Shown: positions 1-8,193 of the stretch, piece after piece
Position numbering within the stretch: position 1 is the first letter of the stretch
How the letters are laid out: every line of letters begins with the position of its first letter
Source of the DNA: Streptomyces sp. DH24
Lineage (GTDB): Bacteria > Actinomycetota > Actinomycetes > Streptomycetales > Streptomycetaceae
Assembly: GCF_029813775.1 (NCBI RefSeq)
Contig: NZ_JARVKW010000011.1
Span: 118,446-182,445 of the forward strand
Direction: 5' to 3'
DNA length: 64,000 nt
The notes under the pieces: model-generated
What the model was told of the DNA's origin: nothing
The model's database searches: none
The model's input: only the letters and a program-made list of their open reading frames with translations
Made by a program: the position numbers and the translations under genes

Positions 1-12
1 GCGCGAGGCCAT
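1..12 (-). CDS. First four codons of a minus-strand gene (partial)
   Basis: Read on the minus strand, a perfect AGGAGG (18-23) lies 5 nt before an ATG at 12, followed by codons for Met-Ala-Ser-Arg that run off the window edge. The spacing and the quality of the ribosome binding site make this a convincing start. Nothing can be said about the product. It would be divergent from the molybdopterin oxidoreductase gene, with about 160 bp between the two starts. Confidence 0.6.
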
Positions 13-172
13 GGGAACCTCCTGAAAATCGGGCGGGAAGCCGTTTTCGAGCACCGTAACGCGGGGCACCGACAACGGCCCGCCGCGCGAGGCCGCAGGG
101 TGCGCCCGGGTGCGCCGGCAAAGCGGTGGGGTACCCGGGCGTCCGACCCGTCCGGCGGAGGAGTGGTGCCCC

Positions 173-2560
173 GTGGCCGAAGCACGTATCGACAACCCCT
201 GGGGCGAGCGCACGCCGTACGGCCCCGGCACGGTCTGGCCGGCCCGCACCGACACGCACCTCGCGGCCGGGCTCACCGAGGCCGACGTGGAGCGCTGGGT
301 GCCGTCGGCCTCGGTGCTGCACTCCAACGGCGACGCCATGGACATCGCCGTACGGCAGGGCCGCATCGTCGGCGTCCGGGGCCGGGCCGCGGACCGCGTG
401 AACCGGGGACGGCTCGGCCCGAAGGACCTCTACGGCTGGCAGGCGAACCACTCCCCGGACCGGCTGACCAGGCCGCTCGTGCGCGACGGCGGGCGCCTGG
501 TGGAGTGCGACTGGGACACGGCCATGAACCGGATCGTGAACCGCTCCCGGGAACTGCTGGACGAGCGGGGCCCCGGCTCGATCGGCTTCTACACCACCGG
601 CCAGCTGTTCCTCGAGGAGTACTACACCCTCGCCGTCCTGGCCCGCGCCGGCATCGGCACCAACCACCTGGACGGCAACACCCGGCTGTGCACGGCCACC
701 GCGTCCGAGGCCCTGAAGGAGACCTTCGGCTGCGACGGACAGCCCGGCTCCTACGAGGACGTCGACCACGCCGACACGATCGCCCTGTTCGGACACAACA
801 TGGCCGAGACGCAGACCGTGCTGTGGGCGCGGGTCCTGGACCGCCTCGCCGGCGACGACCCGCCCGCGCTGCTCTGCGTGGACCCGAGGCACACGCGCGT
901 GGCCCAGCGTGCCGACGTCCATCTCGCCCCGCGCGCGGGCACGAACGTCGCCCTGCTCAACGCGCTGCTGCACGAGATCATCCGCACCGGCCGGACCGAC
1001 CGGGACTACGTCGACGCGCACACGGTGGGCTTCGACGAACTCGCCGCGGCCGTCGAACCGTGCACGCCGCGCTGGGCCGCGGGCATCTGCGACGTGCCGG
1101 CCGCCGAGATCGAGCGGGCGGCGGACCTGCTCGGCGGCGCGCGGCGGCTGCTGTCGACCGTCCTGCAGGGCGTCTACCAGTCGCACCAGGCCACCGCCGC
1201 CGCCGTCCAGGTCAACAACCTGCACCTGATCCGCGGCATGCTGGGCCGCCCCGGCTGCGGCCTGCTCCAGATGAACGGCCAGCCCAGCGCGCAGAACACC
1301 CGCGAATGCGGCGCCAACGGCGACCTGCCCGGCTTCCGGAACTGGCAGAACGACGCGCACGTCGCCGAGCTGGCCGAGGTGTGGAACGTCGAGCCGGAGA
1401 CCATCCCGCACTACGGGCCGCCCACCCACGCGATGCAGATGTTCCGCTACGCCGAGCAGGGCTCCCTCGGCATGCTGTGGATCTCCGGCACCAACCCGGC
1501 CGTGTCCCTGCCGGAACTGCACCGCATCCGCTCGATCCTCACGCAGGAGCGGCTGTTCGTGGTCGTGCAGGACCTGTTCCGCACGGAGACCGCCCAGCTC
1601 GCCGACGTGGTGCTGCCGGCGGCGACCTGGGGCGAGAAGACCGGCACCCTCACCAACACGGACCGCACCGTGCACCTGTCGGAGAAGGCCGTCGAACCGC
1701 CGGGCGAGGCCCGCCCGGACCTCGACATCTTCCTGGACTACGCGGCCCGCATGGACTTCCGCGACAAGGACGGCGGCCCGCTGATCGGCTGGCACGACCC
1801 CGAGTCGGCGTTCCGGGCATGGCAGCGGTGCAGCGCCGGGCGCCCCTGCGACTACACGGGGCTGAGCTACGACCGGCTGCGCGACGCCGGCGGCATCCAG
1901 TGGCCGTGCACCGAGGACGCCCCCGGCGGCACCGCGCGCCTCTACACGGACGGCATCGACCACGCCCACCCCGACGTCTGCGAGAGCTACGGCAAGGACC
2001 TGGTCACCGGGGCGTCCGTGGAGGTGGTCGAGTACCGCTCCCTGAACGCCGGTGGGAAGGCGGTCCTCAAGGCCGCCGAGTACGTCCCGCTCCACGAGGA
2101 CACCACCCCGGACCACCCCCTCCAGATGATCACCGGCCGTACCGTGTACCACTTCCACACCCGCACCAAGACCGGCCGCGCCCCCGAACTGAACGCCGCC
2201 GCCCCCGACGTGTGGGCCGAGATGTCCCCCGCGGAGGCCGCCCGGCAGGGGCTCGCCGACGGGGACCTGGTCCGGATCGGCACCCCGCGCGGTTCGGTGC
2301 GGGCCAGGCTGAGGCTCACCGCCATCCGCGACGGCATGGTCTTCCTGCCGTTCCACTACGGCTACTGGGACACCCCCGAGGGCCACGGCCCGCCCGAACA
2401 CGGCGGCGGCCGGGCGGCCAACGAGGGCACCGTCACCGACTGGGACCCGGTGTCCAAGCAGCCCCTGTTCAAGACGTGCGCGGCCCGCGTCACCCTCCTC
2501 GCCCGCCGCGCCGACCCCGGCGAGGACGCCCGCGGCACGCGCGAGGGAGGCACGGCATGA
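173..2560 (+). CDS. Molybdopterin oxidoreductase, nitrate reductase/formate dehydrogenase-like, lacking the N-terminal Fe-S motif
   Basis: The product is a 795-aa member of the DMSO reductase superfamily. GTG at 173 was chosen because GGAGGAG lies 10 nt upstream; an in-frame ATG at 110 has no site. The assimilatory-nitrate-reductase-like stretch NTRLCTATA puts the likely molybdenum-ligand cysteine at residue 173, and the C-terminal cofactor-binding domain contains ITGRTVYHFHTRTKTGR. Family members normally begin with a CxxCxxxC cluster motif. Here residues 44-57 read PSASVLHSNGDAMD and no cysteine occurs before residue 112. The fourth ligand position is Gly (GPK, 82-84), while the lysine that usually follows it is kept. 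The protein should therefore lack the proximal [4Fe-4S] cluster. It overlaps the next gene by ATGA. The substrate is unknown. Confidence 0.85.
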   Translation: MAEARIDNPWGERTPYGPGTVWPARTDTHLAAGLTEADVERWVPSASVLHSNGDAMDIAVRQGRIVGVRGRAADRVNRGRLGPKDLYGWQANHSPDRLTRPLVRDGGRLVECDWDTAMNRIVNRSRELLDERGPGSIGFYTTGQLFLEEYYTLAVLARAGIGTNHLDGNTRLCTATASEALKETFGCDGQPGSYEDVDHADTIALFGHNMAETQTVLWARVLDRLAGDDPPALLCVDPRHTRVAQRADVHLAPRAGTNVALLNALLHEIIRTGRTDRDYVDAHTVGFDELAAAVEPCTPRWAAGICDVPAAEIERAADLLGGARRLLSTVLQGVYQSHQATAAAVQVNNLHLIRGMLGRPGCGLLQMNGQPSAQNTRECGANGDLPGFRNWQNDAHVAELAEVWNVEPETIPHYGPPTHAMQMFRYAEQGSLGMLWISGTNPAVSLPELHRIRSILTQERLFVVVQDLFRTETAQLADVVLPAATWGEKTGTLTNTDRTVHLSEKAVEPPGEARPDLDIFLDYAARMDFRDKDGGPLIGWHDPESAFRAWQRCSAGRPCDYTGLSYDRLRDAGGIQWPCTEDAPGGTARLYTDGIDHAHPDVCESYGKDLVTGASVEVVEYRSLNAGGKAVLKAAEYVPLHEDTTPDHPLQMITGRTVYHFHTRTKTGRAPELNAAAPDVWAEMSPAEAARQGLADGDLVRIGTPRGSVRARLRLTAIRDGMVFLPFHYGYWDTPEGHGPPEHGGGRAANEGTVTDWDPVSKQPLFKTCAARVTLLARRADPGEDARGTREGGTA

Positions 2561-3048
2561 CCGGCATCGCCCTCACCCTGCGCGCCCTGCACGACGGCGA
2601 ACGCGGCCTGGAGCGCGACCTGTTGGCCGCCGCCGAGCGGCACCGCGCCGACCACGAGATCCACCACGTCCTGACCGATCTCGCCCGCTGGTCAGGCGAG
2701 CACAGCACCGCGCTGGCCGAGACGGGCCGGGCCCACGGCCTCGACCTCGCCGGCGCGCGGGACGACGCGTCGCCCGGTGTCCTCGGCGTGCTGCGCGAGA
2801 AGGCGGCCGAGGCGTTCGGCCGGCGCCCGGAGGCGGGCCTGCTGCTCCTGCGGGACCTGACGGACCTGCACCTGGCCGCCGCGCGCAACTCCCTGCACTG
2901 GGAGATGCTCGCCCAGGCCGCGCGGGCCACCCGGGACGACCGCCTCCTCGGCCTGGCCGGCTCCTGCCACCCGCGGACGCTCCGGCAGATGCGCTGGACC
3001 AACACCATGATCAAGGAACTGTCGCCGCAGCTGCTCACCAGCGTGTGA
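2557..3048 (+). CDS. Small helical-bundle protein coupled to the molybdoenzyme
   Basis: This 163-aa protein starts in an ATGA overlap with the molybdopterin oxidoreductase, so the two are translationally coupled. It is almost entirely predicted alpha helix and carries several His/Glu-rich helices: RADHEIHH, WSGEH and LHWEML. That pattern suggests a four-helix, ferritin-like or DUF2383-like bundle, possibly metal binding, but I cannot place it in a family. There is no signal peptide or membrane segment. The context suggests an accessory subunit, chaperone or electron/metal partner of the upstream enzyme; that is inference. No other partner gene follows in the operon. Confidence 0.75.
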   Translation: MTGIALTLRALHDGERGLERDLLAAAERHRADHEIHHVLTDLARWSGEHSTALAETGRAHGLDLAGARDDASPGVLGVLREKAAEAFGRRPEAGLLLLRDLTDLHLAAARNSLHWEMLAQAARATRDDRLLGLAGSCHPRTLRQMRWTNTMIKELSPQLLTSV

Positions 3049-3080
3049 CCCGAGCGGTCCCCGTCGGCCGATTCGATCGA

Positions 3081-3117
3081 TTGGACTGTTCGTCCAGCCG
3101 TTGGACGTGTAGTCTAA
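3081..3117 (+). promoter_or_regulatory. Tandem operator TTGGAC-N5-GTCYAR (two copies)
   Basis: Two imperfect inverted repeats of the same form lie head to tail: TTGGACTGTTCGTCCAG at 3081-3097 and TTGGACGTGTAGTCTAA at 3101-3117. Their centres are 20 bp apart, about two helical turns, which suits cooperative binding on one DNA face. They end 30 bp before the start of the YheO/DauR-like regulator, so autoregulation is the simplest reading. Confidence 0.55.
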
Positions 3118-3147
3118 GGATCAGTCGGGCGGGCGGCAGGGGACGGG

Positions 3148-3912
3148 ATGAACGTGGAACGTGCTGTGGACGGCGAGCGGGACGCGATCCTCGCCGCCCT
3201 GCGTCCCGTCGTCGACGGGCTGGCGGCGACCTTCGGCCCCGTCTGCGAAGTCGTCCTGCACGACTACCGCCGGCCCGAGCAGTCCGTGGTCGCCGTCGCC
3301 GGCTCGGTCACCGGGCGGGCCGTGGGCGGCGCGATGAGCGAGATCGGCATGCGCGTGCTGGCCCACGGCGACGACGCGGGCGACGACCTCAACTACCTGA
3401 CGCGGACGCAGGACGGCACCCCGGTGAAGTCGTCCACGATGGTCCTGCGGGACTCGACGGGCACCGTCTTCGGCGCCCTCTGCGTCAATCTCGACGTCGG
3501 TGCCGTCACCCGCGCCCACGACCTGCTCGGCGCGCTCGCGGGTGTCGCCGCCGCCCCCGCCGAACTGCCGGTCACCACCTTCGGCGACGACATCGACGCC
3601 GTGGTCGACGCCATCGTGGACACCCACCGGTCGCGCCAGGACGGGAGCTGGGCGGAACTCGACCGCGACCGGCGCCTGGAGCTGTTCCGCGCCCTGGACG
3701 CGCGCGGTGTCTTCGCCGTACGCCGCGCCGTCGAGCACGTCGCGACCCGGCTCGGCATCTCCCGCGCCTCCGCCTACAGCTACCTGGCCCGGGCGCGGAC
3801 CGCCGGGCAGGACGAGGAAACCGACCGGAGAACGACCGGGACAGCAGACCGGAAAACAGTCCGGGGAACCCCCAAGGCGAGCGACACCACCACTGCCGGA
3901 GGACACGCGTGA
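3148..3912 (+). CDS. YheO/DauR-like transcriptional regulator
   Basis: The product is a 254-aa regulator with an N-terminal PAS-like YheO domain (about residues 10-120, containing EVVLHDYRRPE and a KSSTMVLRDSTGTVFGALCVNLD core) and a C-terminal helix-turn-helix (about 190-216, EHVATRLGISRASAYSYL). The DauR/YheO family senses small ligands; DauR controls D-arginine use. Residues after about 220 are a low-complexity tail. The start codon follows a tandem inverted-repeat operator. Its stop overlaps the GTG of the downstream dehydratase (GTGA), so the regulator probably controls amino-acid catabolism by that enzyme. The inducer is unknown. Confidence 0.85.
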   Translation: MNVERAVDGERDAILAALRPVVDGLAATFGPVCEVVLHDYRRPEQSVVAVAGSVTGRAVGGAMSEIGMRVLAHGDDAGDDLNYLTRTQDGTPVKSSTMVLRDSTGTVFGALCVNLDVGAVTRAHDLLGALAGVAAAPAELPVTTFGDDIDAVVDAIVDTHRSRQDGSWAELDRDRRLELFRALDARGVFAVRRAVEHVATRLGISRASAYSYLARARTAGQDEETDRRTTGTADRKTVRGTPKASDTTTAGGHA

Positions 3913-4886
3913 CGACCACGACCCCGCCCGTCACCCTCGACGACGTCCGTGCCGCGGCCGCCCGGCTCAAGGGCGTCGCCCACCGCACCCCCGTCCTGCG
4001 CTCCCGCACCCTGGACGCGCTCGTCGGCGCCGAAGTCCACCTCAAGTGCGAGAACTTCCAGCGCGTCGGCGCGTTCAAGTTCCGCGGCGCCTACCACGCG
4101 GCCTCCCGGCTGACCCCGGAGCAACTGACCAGAGGCATCGCCGCCTACTCGTCCGGCAACCACGCCCAGGCCGTCGCCCTGGCCGCCCGCGAACTCGGCA
4201 GCGCCGCCGTCATCGTCATGCCCGAGGACGCCCCGCCGTCCAAGCGGGACGCCACCGCCGGCTACGGCGCCGAGATCGTCACCTACGACCGCTACAGCGG
4301 GGACCGCGTCGCCATCGCCGAGGCCCTCGCCGCCGAACGCGGCCTCACCCTCATCCCGCCCTACGAACACCCGCACGTCATCGCCGGACAGGGCACCGCC
4401 GCCCTCGAACTCCTCGAAGAAACAGGCGAGTTGGACGCCCTCGTCGCACCGGTCGGCGGCGGCGGGCTGATCGCCGGAAGCGCCACGGCGGCCAAGGCAC
4501 TGCACCCCGGCATCCGGGTGATCGGCGTCGAGCCCGAGGCCGGGGACGACACCAAGCGTTCGCTGGAGGCGGGCCACCGCGTCAGCATCCCCGTCCCGCG
4601 CACCATCGCCGACGGCCAGGCCCTGCACATCCCCGGCGAGCTGACGTTCTCCGTCAACCGGCGGCTCGTCGACGCCGTCGCCCTCGTGTCGGACGACGAG
4701 ATCCGCGCCGCCATGCGCTTCGCCTTCGAACGCCTGAAGATCGTCCTGGAGCCGAGCGGCGCCACCCCGCTGGCCGCGCTGCTCAGCGGTCGCGCGGGCC
4801 CGCCGCCGCGCCGAATCGGCGTGATCCTGTCCGGCGGCAACATCGACACGGAACGCTTCGCCCGGCTGTGCGCCCCCGACGCGTGA
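3909..4886 (+). CDS. PLP-dependent threonine/threo-3-hydroxyaspartate-type dehydratase
   Basis: A 325-aa fold-type II PLP enzyme. The start is GTG at 3909, overlapping the upstream stop, with GGAGG 6-7 nt before it. GAFKFRGAY carries the Schiff-base lysine (K57), SSGNHAQA binds the substrate carboxylate, and the VGGGGL loop binds the PLP phosphate. The C-terminal regulatory ACT domain of biosynthetic IlvA is missing, so this is a catabolic-type ammonia-lyase: threonine or serine dehydratase, or threo-3-hydroxy-L-aspartate ammonia-lyase, which share this size and motif. The coupled DauR-like regulator favours a degradative role. Substrate specificity cannot be read from the sequence. Confidence 0.85.
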   Translation: MTTTTPPVTLDDVRAAAARLKGVAHRTPVLRSRTLDALVGAEVHLKCENFQRVGAFKFRGAYHAASRLTPEQLTRGIAAYSSGNHAQAVALAARELGSAAVIVMPEDAPPSKRDATAGYGAEIVTYDRYSGDRVAIAEALAAERGLTLIPPYEHPHVIAGQGTAALELLEETGELDALVAPVGGGGLIAGSATAAKALHPGIRVIGVEPEAGDDTKRSLEAGHRVSIPVPRTIADGQALHIPGELTFSVNRRLVDAVALVSDDEIRAAMRFAFERLKIVLEPSGATPLAALLSGRAGPPPRRIGVILSGGNIDTERFARLCAPDA

Positions 4887-5055
4887 CCGCGACCGGCGCC
4901 CCCGGCCCCGCAGGCCCCGCCGCCGTCCCCCGTATGGCGGTCCCGGGTTGACGGGCGGAGGATGAAGTGGTGGGGCAGGGTTACCGCCGGGCCACCTCAG
5001 GCAGACGGAGACCGGCCCCCGGCCGTACCCAACACGGCCGGAAAGGAGGAGCGTC

Positions 5056-5412
5056 ATGTTCGAGGTGAAGACGCTCGACAAGCCCGACGAGCGGCGGGAC
5101 TTCCCCAGCGGCCACCTGGAGGCCGTCCACATGTCGGGCCTGGACTTCGCCGTCGCCACGTTCGAGCCGGGCTGGCGCTGGTCGGAGTCCGTGGCACCGA
5201 TCGCGGGCACCGAGAGCTGCCAGGTCCATCACAACGGCTACGTCGTCCAGGGCCGCCTGCACATCCGCATGGACGACGGCGCCGAGGGCGAGGTCGGCCC
5301 CGGTGACGTGTTCGTGTGCGCGCCCGGTCACGACGCCTGGGTCGTCAGCGACGAACAGGTGATCGTGTACGACTTCGCGGGCGGCATGGCACAGGAATAC
5401 GCGAAGGCGTGA
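5056..5412 (+). CDS. Small cupin-domain protein
   Basis: The 118-aa protein is a single cupin barrel. ATG at 5056 is preceded by AAAGGAGGA (5042-5049). The sequence has the alternating beta pattern and a glycine-rich turn (EVGPGDVFVCAPGHDAWVVSDEQ). Metal ligands of the usual first cupin motif may be partly conserved (VHHNGYVVQGRLHIRMDDG). There is no signal peptide. It stands alone: a GC hairpin follows on the 3' side and the next genes are on the other strand. Function is unknown; small cupins of this kind occur as isomerases, dioxygenase-like proteins or sensors. Confidence 0.8.
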   Translation: MFEVKTLDKPDERRDFPSGHLEAVHMSGLDFAVATFEPGWRWSESVAPIAGTESCQVHHNGYVVQGRLHIRMDDGAEGEVGPGDVFVCAPGHDAWVVSDEQVIVYDFAGGMAQEYAKA

Positions 5413-5440
5413 TGCCCCGGGACGGCAGGTGAGCGAACAG

Positions 5441-5466
5441 CGCCCGGGCCGACCACGGCCCGGGCG
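5441..5466 (+). terminator. GC-rich hairpin between the cupin gene and the VWA gene
   Basis: A perfect 10-bp stem (5441-5450 with 5457-5466, CGCCCGGGCC/GGCCCGGGCG) closes a 6-nt loop 28 nt after the cupin stop. There is no clear T tract. It sits between two convergent transcription units, so it could end either. Confidence 0.5.
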
Positions 5467-5528
5467 CGACCGGGCCACCCGGCCGTGGCCGGGCGGCCCC
5501 CACCGGCCATCACGGCGCGACAGCCCTG

Positions 5529-5590
5529 ACACCGGGGGCAGCCGGCTCACACCGGGGGGCAGCCGGCTCACACCGGGAGCAGCCGGGAGA
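5529..5590. repeat. Short tandem repeat, three copies of about 20-21 bp at the end of the VWA gene
   Basis: Near-identical units beginning ACACCGGGGGCAGCCGGCTC start at about 5529, 5549 and 5570. The last unit encodes the C-terminal Ser-Arg-Leu-Leu-Pro-Val and stop of the minus-strand VWA protein. The other two copies lie just beyond the stop, so the 3' end of the gene looks duplicated. Confidence 0.75.
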
Positions 5591-6932
5591 CCAGGGCGCC
5601 GAGCCGGCGCGCGTTGCGGCACTCGTGCATCTCGACCAGTTCGGCGTAGTCGGGCGCGGCGGAGTCTCCCGTGCCCCACAGGGAGCCCGGCTCCGGGTTC
5701 AACCAGTAAACGCGACGGGCCCGTTCGGCGATCTGCCGGAGGGCCGGCAGGTTCGGGTCGCTGTGGTTGGTGCGGGCGTCGCCCAGCACGAACACCGTGG
5801 TGCGCGGGCCGACGGCGGCGCCGTACCGCTCGGCGAACTCGCCCAGTGCCGTGCCGTAGTCGCTGCTGCCGTGCCGGCCCGTCAGCGTCGCCTCAGCCCG
5901 GATGCGGGCGCCGAGCCCTTCCGGGTCGGCCGTGCCGTGCACGAGGAGACCGGTCACCTCGTCGATCCGGTTGACGAAGGCGAACACCCGCACCTTGCTG
6001 AACTGGTCGTGCAGCGCCTGCACCAGCAGCATCGTGAAGTCCGAGAAGCCGGACACCGAGCCGGACACGTCACACAGCAGCACCAGTTCGGGCCGGGCCG
6101 GACGACGCCGGCGCAGCACGGGACGCATCGGCACCCCGCCCGTCGACAGCGACCCCCGCAGGGTGCGCCGCAGGTCGATGGAGCCGCGCGACGCCCGCCG
6201 CCGGCGTGCCGCGAGCCGGGTCGCGAGCTTGCGGGCCAGCGGCTGGACCGTTCTGCGCAGTTCCGCCAAATGGGCCTTTCCGGCGAGCAGGAAGTCCACC
6301 CGGTCCGGAGTCGGTGCCACCGCACGCCGGGCGATCTCGTCCCGGCCGCGCCGCTCGGCGACCCGCCTGCGGGCCTCCGCGCCCACCATCCGCCGGAAGG
6401 CCTCGATGCGCCGCCGGATCTCGTCCTCCAGCAGCCGGTCGGTGAACCCGGGGCTCGCGTTCCCCGCCCGGACCGTGTCGCGGACGCGGGCCAGCAGCGT
6501 CTGCGGCCGGAGCCGGTCCAGGGTCTGGTACGACGACCAGCCGTCCGATCCCGGCGAGGAGCCGTAGCCGCCGAAGCCGTCGACCGCCTCGGCGGCCAGT
6601 CGCTCCAGCAGCGCCCGGTCGTCGTCGGCGAGCGCCGCCGCGAGCCGGTCCCGCAGTTCCTCGCGGCCCGCCGGCTCGCCGTCCGGGCCGCCGACACCCC
6701 GCGGGAAGTACAGGTCGAAGACCGGGTCGAACACCCGCCGCTGGTCCGGCGTGTGCAGCAGCGTCGCGGCCAGCCCCTCCCGCAGCAGCTCGCGGTCCGC
6801 CAGACCCAGCGCCGTCACCGCGCGCGCCGCGTCCACCGTCTCGCCCGTGCCGACGCGGACGCCGTGCGCGCGCAGCGCCCCGACGAGCGACGTCAGCCGC
6901 TCGGCGACATCACCCGGCACGGGCCCGGTCAC
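5568..6932 (-). CDS. VWA domain-containing CoxE-like protein
   Basis: A 454-aa protein of the CoxE/VWA_CoxE family, which pairs with MoxR AAA+ ATPases in metal-cofactor insertion or complex remodelling. The C-terminal von Willebrand A domain has a MIDAS start CDVSGSVSGFS and later TVFVLGDARTNHSDP, the latter typical of the family. The N-terminal half is helical and Arg-rich. There is no signal peptide. The start is GTG at 6932, in a GTGA overlap with the upstream moxR gene, so the pair is translationally coupled. No carbon-monoxide-dehydrogenase-like genes are adjacent; the client complex is unknown. Confidence 0.88.
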   Translation of the reverse strand: MTGPVPGDVAERLTSLVGALRAHGVRVGTGETVDAARAVTALGLADRELLREGLAATLLHTPDQRRVFDPVFDLYFPRGVGGPDGEPAGREELRDRLAAALADDDRALLERLAAEAVDGFGGYGSSPGSDGWSSYQTLDRLRPQTLLARVRDTVRAGNASPGFTDRLLEDEIRRRIEAFRRMVGAEARRRVAERRGRDEIARRAVAPTPDRVDFLLAGKAHLAELRRTVQPLARKLATRLAARRRRASRGSIDLRRTLRGSLSTGGVPMRPVLRRRRPARPELVLLCDVSGSVSGFSDFTMLLVQALHDQFSKVRVFAFVNRIDEVTGLLVHGTADPEGLGARIRAEATLTGRHGSSDYGTALGEFAERYGAAVGPRTTVFVLGDARTNHSDPNLPALRQIAERARRVYWLNPEPGSLWGTGDSAAPDYAELVEMHECRNARRLGALVSRLLPV

Positions 6933-7789
6933 ACGGCGTCCAGGTCGAGCTTGGCGGCGGCCTTGAGGACGTCGTCCTGGTGCTTGAGGACCACGCCGAG
7001 GCTGTCGCGCACCACGGACTCGTCCAGCCGGTCGGCGCCGAGCGCGAGCAGGGTGCGCGCCCAGTCGACGGTCTCGGCGACCGACGGCGCTTTCCGCAGG
7101 TCCATGGCCCGCAGCGCGCCGACCACCCGGACCACCGACGCGGCCAGCGCCTCGTCCAGGCCCGGCACCTTCAGCCGGACGATCCGCCGCTCCAGTTCCT
7201 CGTCCGGGAAACCGATGTGGAGGAACAGGCAGCGGCGGCGCAGCGCCTCCGACAGTTCACGGCTCGCGTTGGAGGTCAGCACGACGAACGGGCGGCGCGC
7301 GGCGGTGATCGTGCCGAGCTCCGGGACGGTGACCTGGAAGTCGCTGAGCACCTCCAGCAGCAGGCCCTCGATCTCGACGTCCGCCTTGTCGGTCTCGTCG
7401 ATGAGGAGGACCTTCGGGTCGTCGCCGCGAATCGCGGTCAGCAGGGGGCGCGCGAGCAGGAACTCCTCGCTGAAGATGTCCGTCCGGGCCTCGTCCCACG
7501 TCTCGTCGCGGCCCGCGCTGATGCGCAGCAACTGCTTGGCGTGGTTCCACTCGTAGAGCGCGCGGGACTCGTCGACGCCCTCGTAGCACTGGAGCCGGAC
7601 GAGGCGGGCGTCGGCCACCCGCGCGACGGCCTTCGCGAGTTCCGTCTTGCCGACGCCGGCGGGTCCCTCCACCAGCAAGGGCTTACCGAGGCGGTCGGCC
7701 AGGAAGACGGTGGTGGCGACGGCGGGCGACGCGAGGTAGCCGGTCTCCGCCAGGCGCGCGGAGACGTCGTCGACGGAAGTGAACAGCAA
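6929..7789 (-). CDS. MoxR family AAA+ ATPase
   Basis: A 286-aa MoxR-type chaperone ATPase. Walker A is GPAGVGKT (about residues 42-49), Walker B is KVLLIDETDKAD, and a sensor-like VVLTSNASRELSEALRRRC follows. TTG at 7789 (MLFTSVDDVS) was chosen because GGAGG lies 5 nt upstream and no better in-frame start exists. It overlaps the VWA partner by GTGA. MoxR/VWA pairs act together to remodel or metallate target proteins in the cytoplasm. A LacI-type palindrome lies about 40 bp upstream. Confidence 0.88.
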   Translation of the reverse strand: MLFTSVDDVSARLAETGYLASPAVATTVFLADRLGKPLLVEGPAGVGKTELAKAVARVADARLVRLQCYEGVDESRALYEWNHAKQLLRISAGRDETWDEARTDIFSEEFLLARPLLTAIRGDDPKVLLIDETDKADVEIEGLLLEVLSDFQVTVPELGTITAARRPFVVLTSNASRELSEALRRRCLFLHIGFPDEELERRIVRLKVPGLDEALAASVVRVVGALRAMDLRKAPSVAETVDWARTLLALGADRLDESVVRDSLGVVLKHQDDVLKAAAKLDLDAV

Positions 7790-8193
7790 CAGGGCCTCCA
7801 GGTCGGCGCGATACCCAGAGGGCTATCCAAGCGCTTGTTCACCCCGCTGTCACGAGGAATCCGCCACGGTCGCGCCGGACGAACGCGGCGCGGACGTCTC
7901 CCGCCGCCGCGCCCCGGGCCGGCGGTCCCGGCGGTCCCGGCCGTGGGCGTCGCGGTCCCGCCCCTCGGAGCGTCACGGCTGCGGCGACCGCGAACGGCCC
8001 CGCCCAACACTGGGAAGAAGAGGCCATTCCGTTTTTGAACGGTTTCAATGCCGCATGCTCACTGGGCGGAAGTGTGGGTACCTGAAAGGCAATTGGACTG
8101 CCCAACCCATGGACAGGTGCCATGTCTGCGACGAGCTTCGGGCGGCGATCGAGCTGAATCGATACAACTCCCGAGCGGCCGAAGGGACACGGC
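7790..8193. other. 404-nt intergenic region between moxR and the rhamnosidase relic
   Basis: I see no gene here; in-frame stretches are shadows. It holds a CAAGCGCTTG palindrome at 7828-7837, of the LacI-family kind, about 40 nt upstream of moxR, and a rhamnose-type operator at 8036-8047 upstream of the decayed rhamnosidase gene. The rest is unremarkable GC-rich sequence. Confidence 0.6.
8036..8047 (+). promoter_or_regulatory. LacI-type rhamnose operator (relic gene copy)
   Basis: TGAACGGTTTCA reads TGAAACCGTTCA on the other strand. It matches the two sites in the rhaI/transporter divergent promoter region (TGAAACGATTCA and TGAAACCTTTCA) and gives the consensus TGAAAC-S-N-TTCA. It overlaps a possible -35 (TTGAAC). 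Confidence 0.65.

Noticed and set aside
100..3048. 982-aa frame covering the molybdoenzyme in an alternative reading
   Set aside because: Residues before 2557 are a shadow of the oxidoreductase. Only the last 163 codons, starting at the coupled ATG, look like a real protein.
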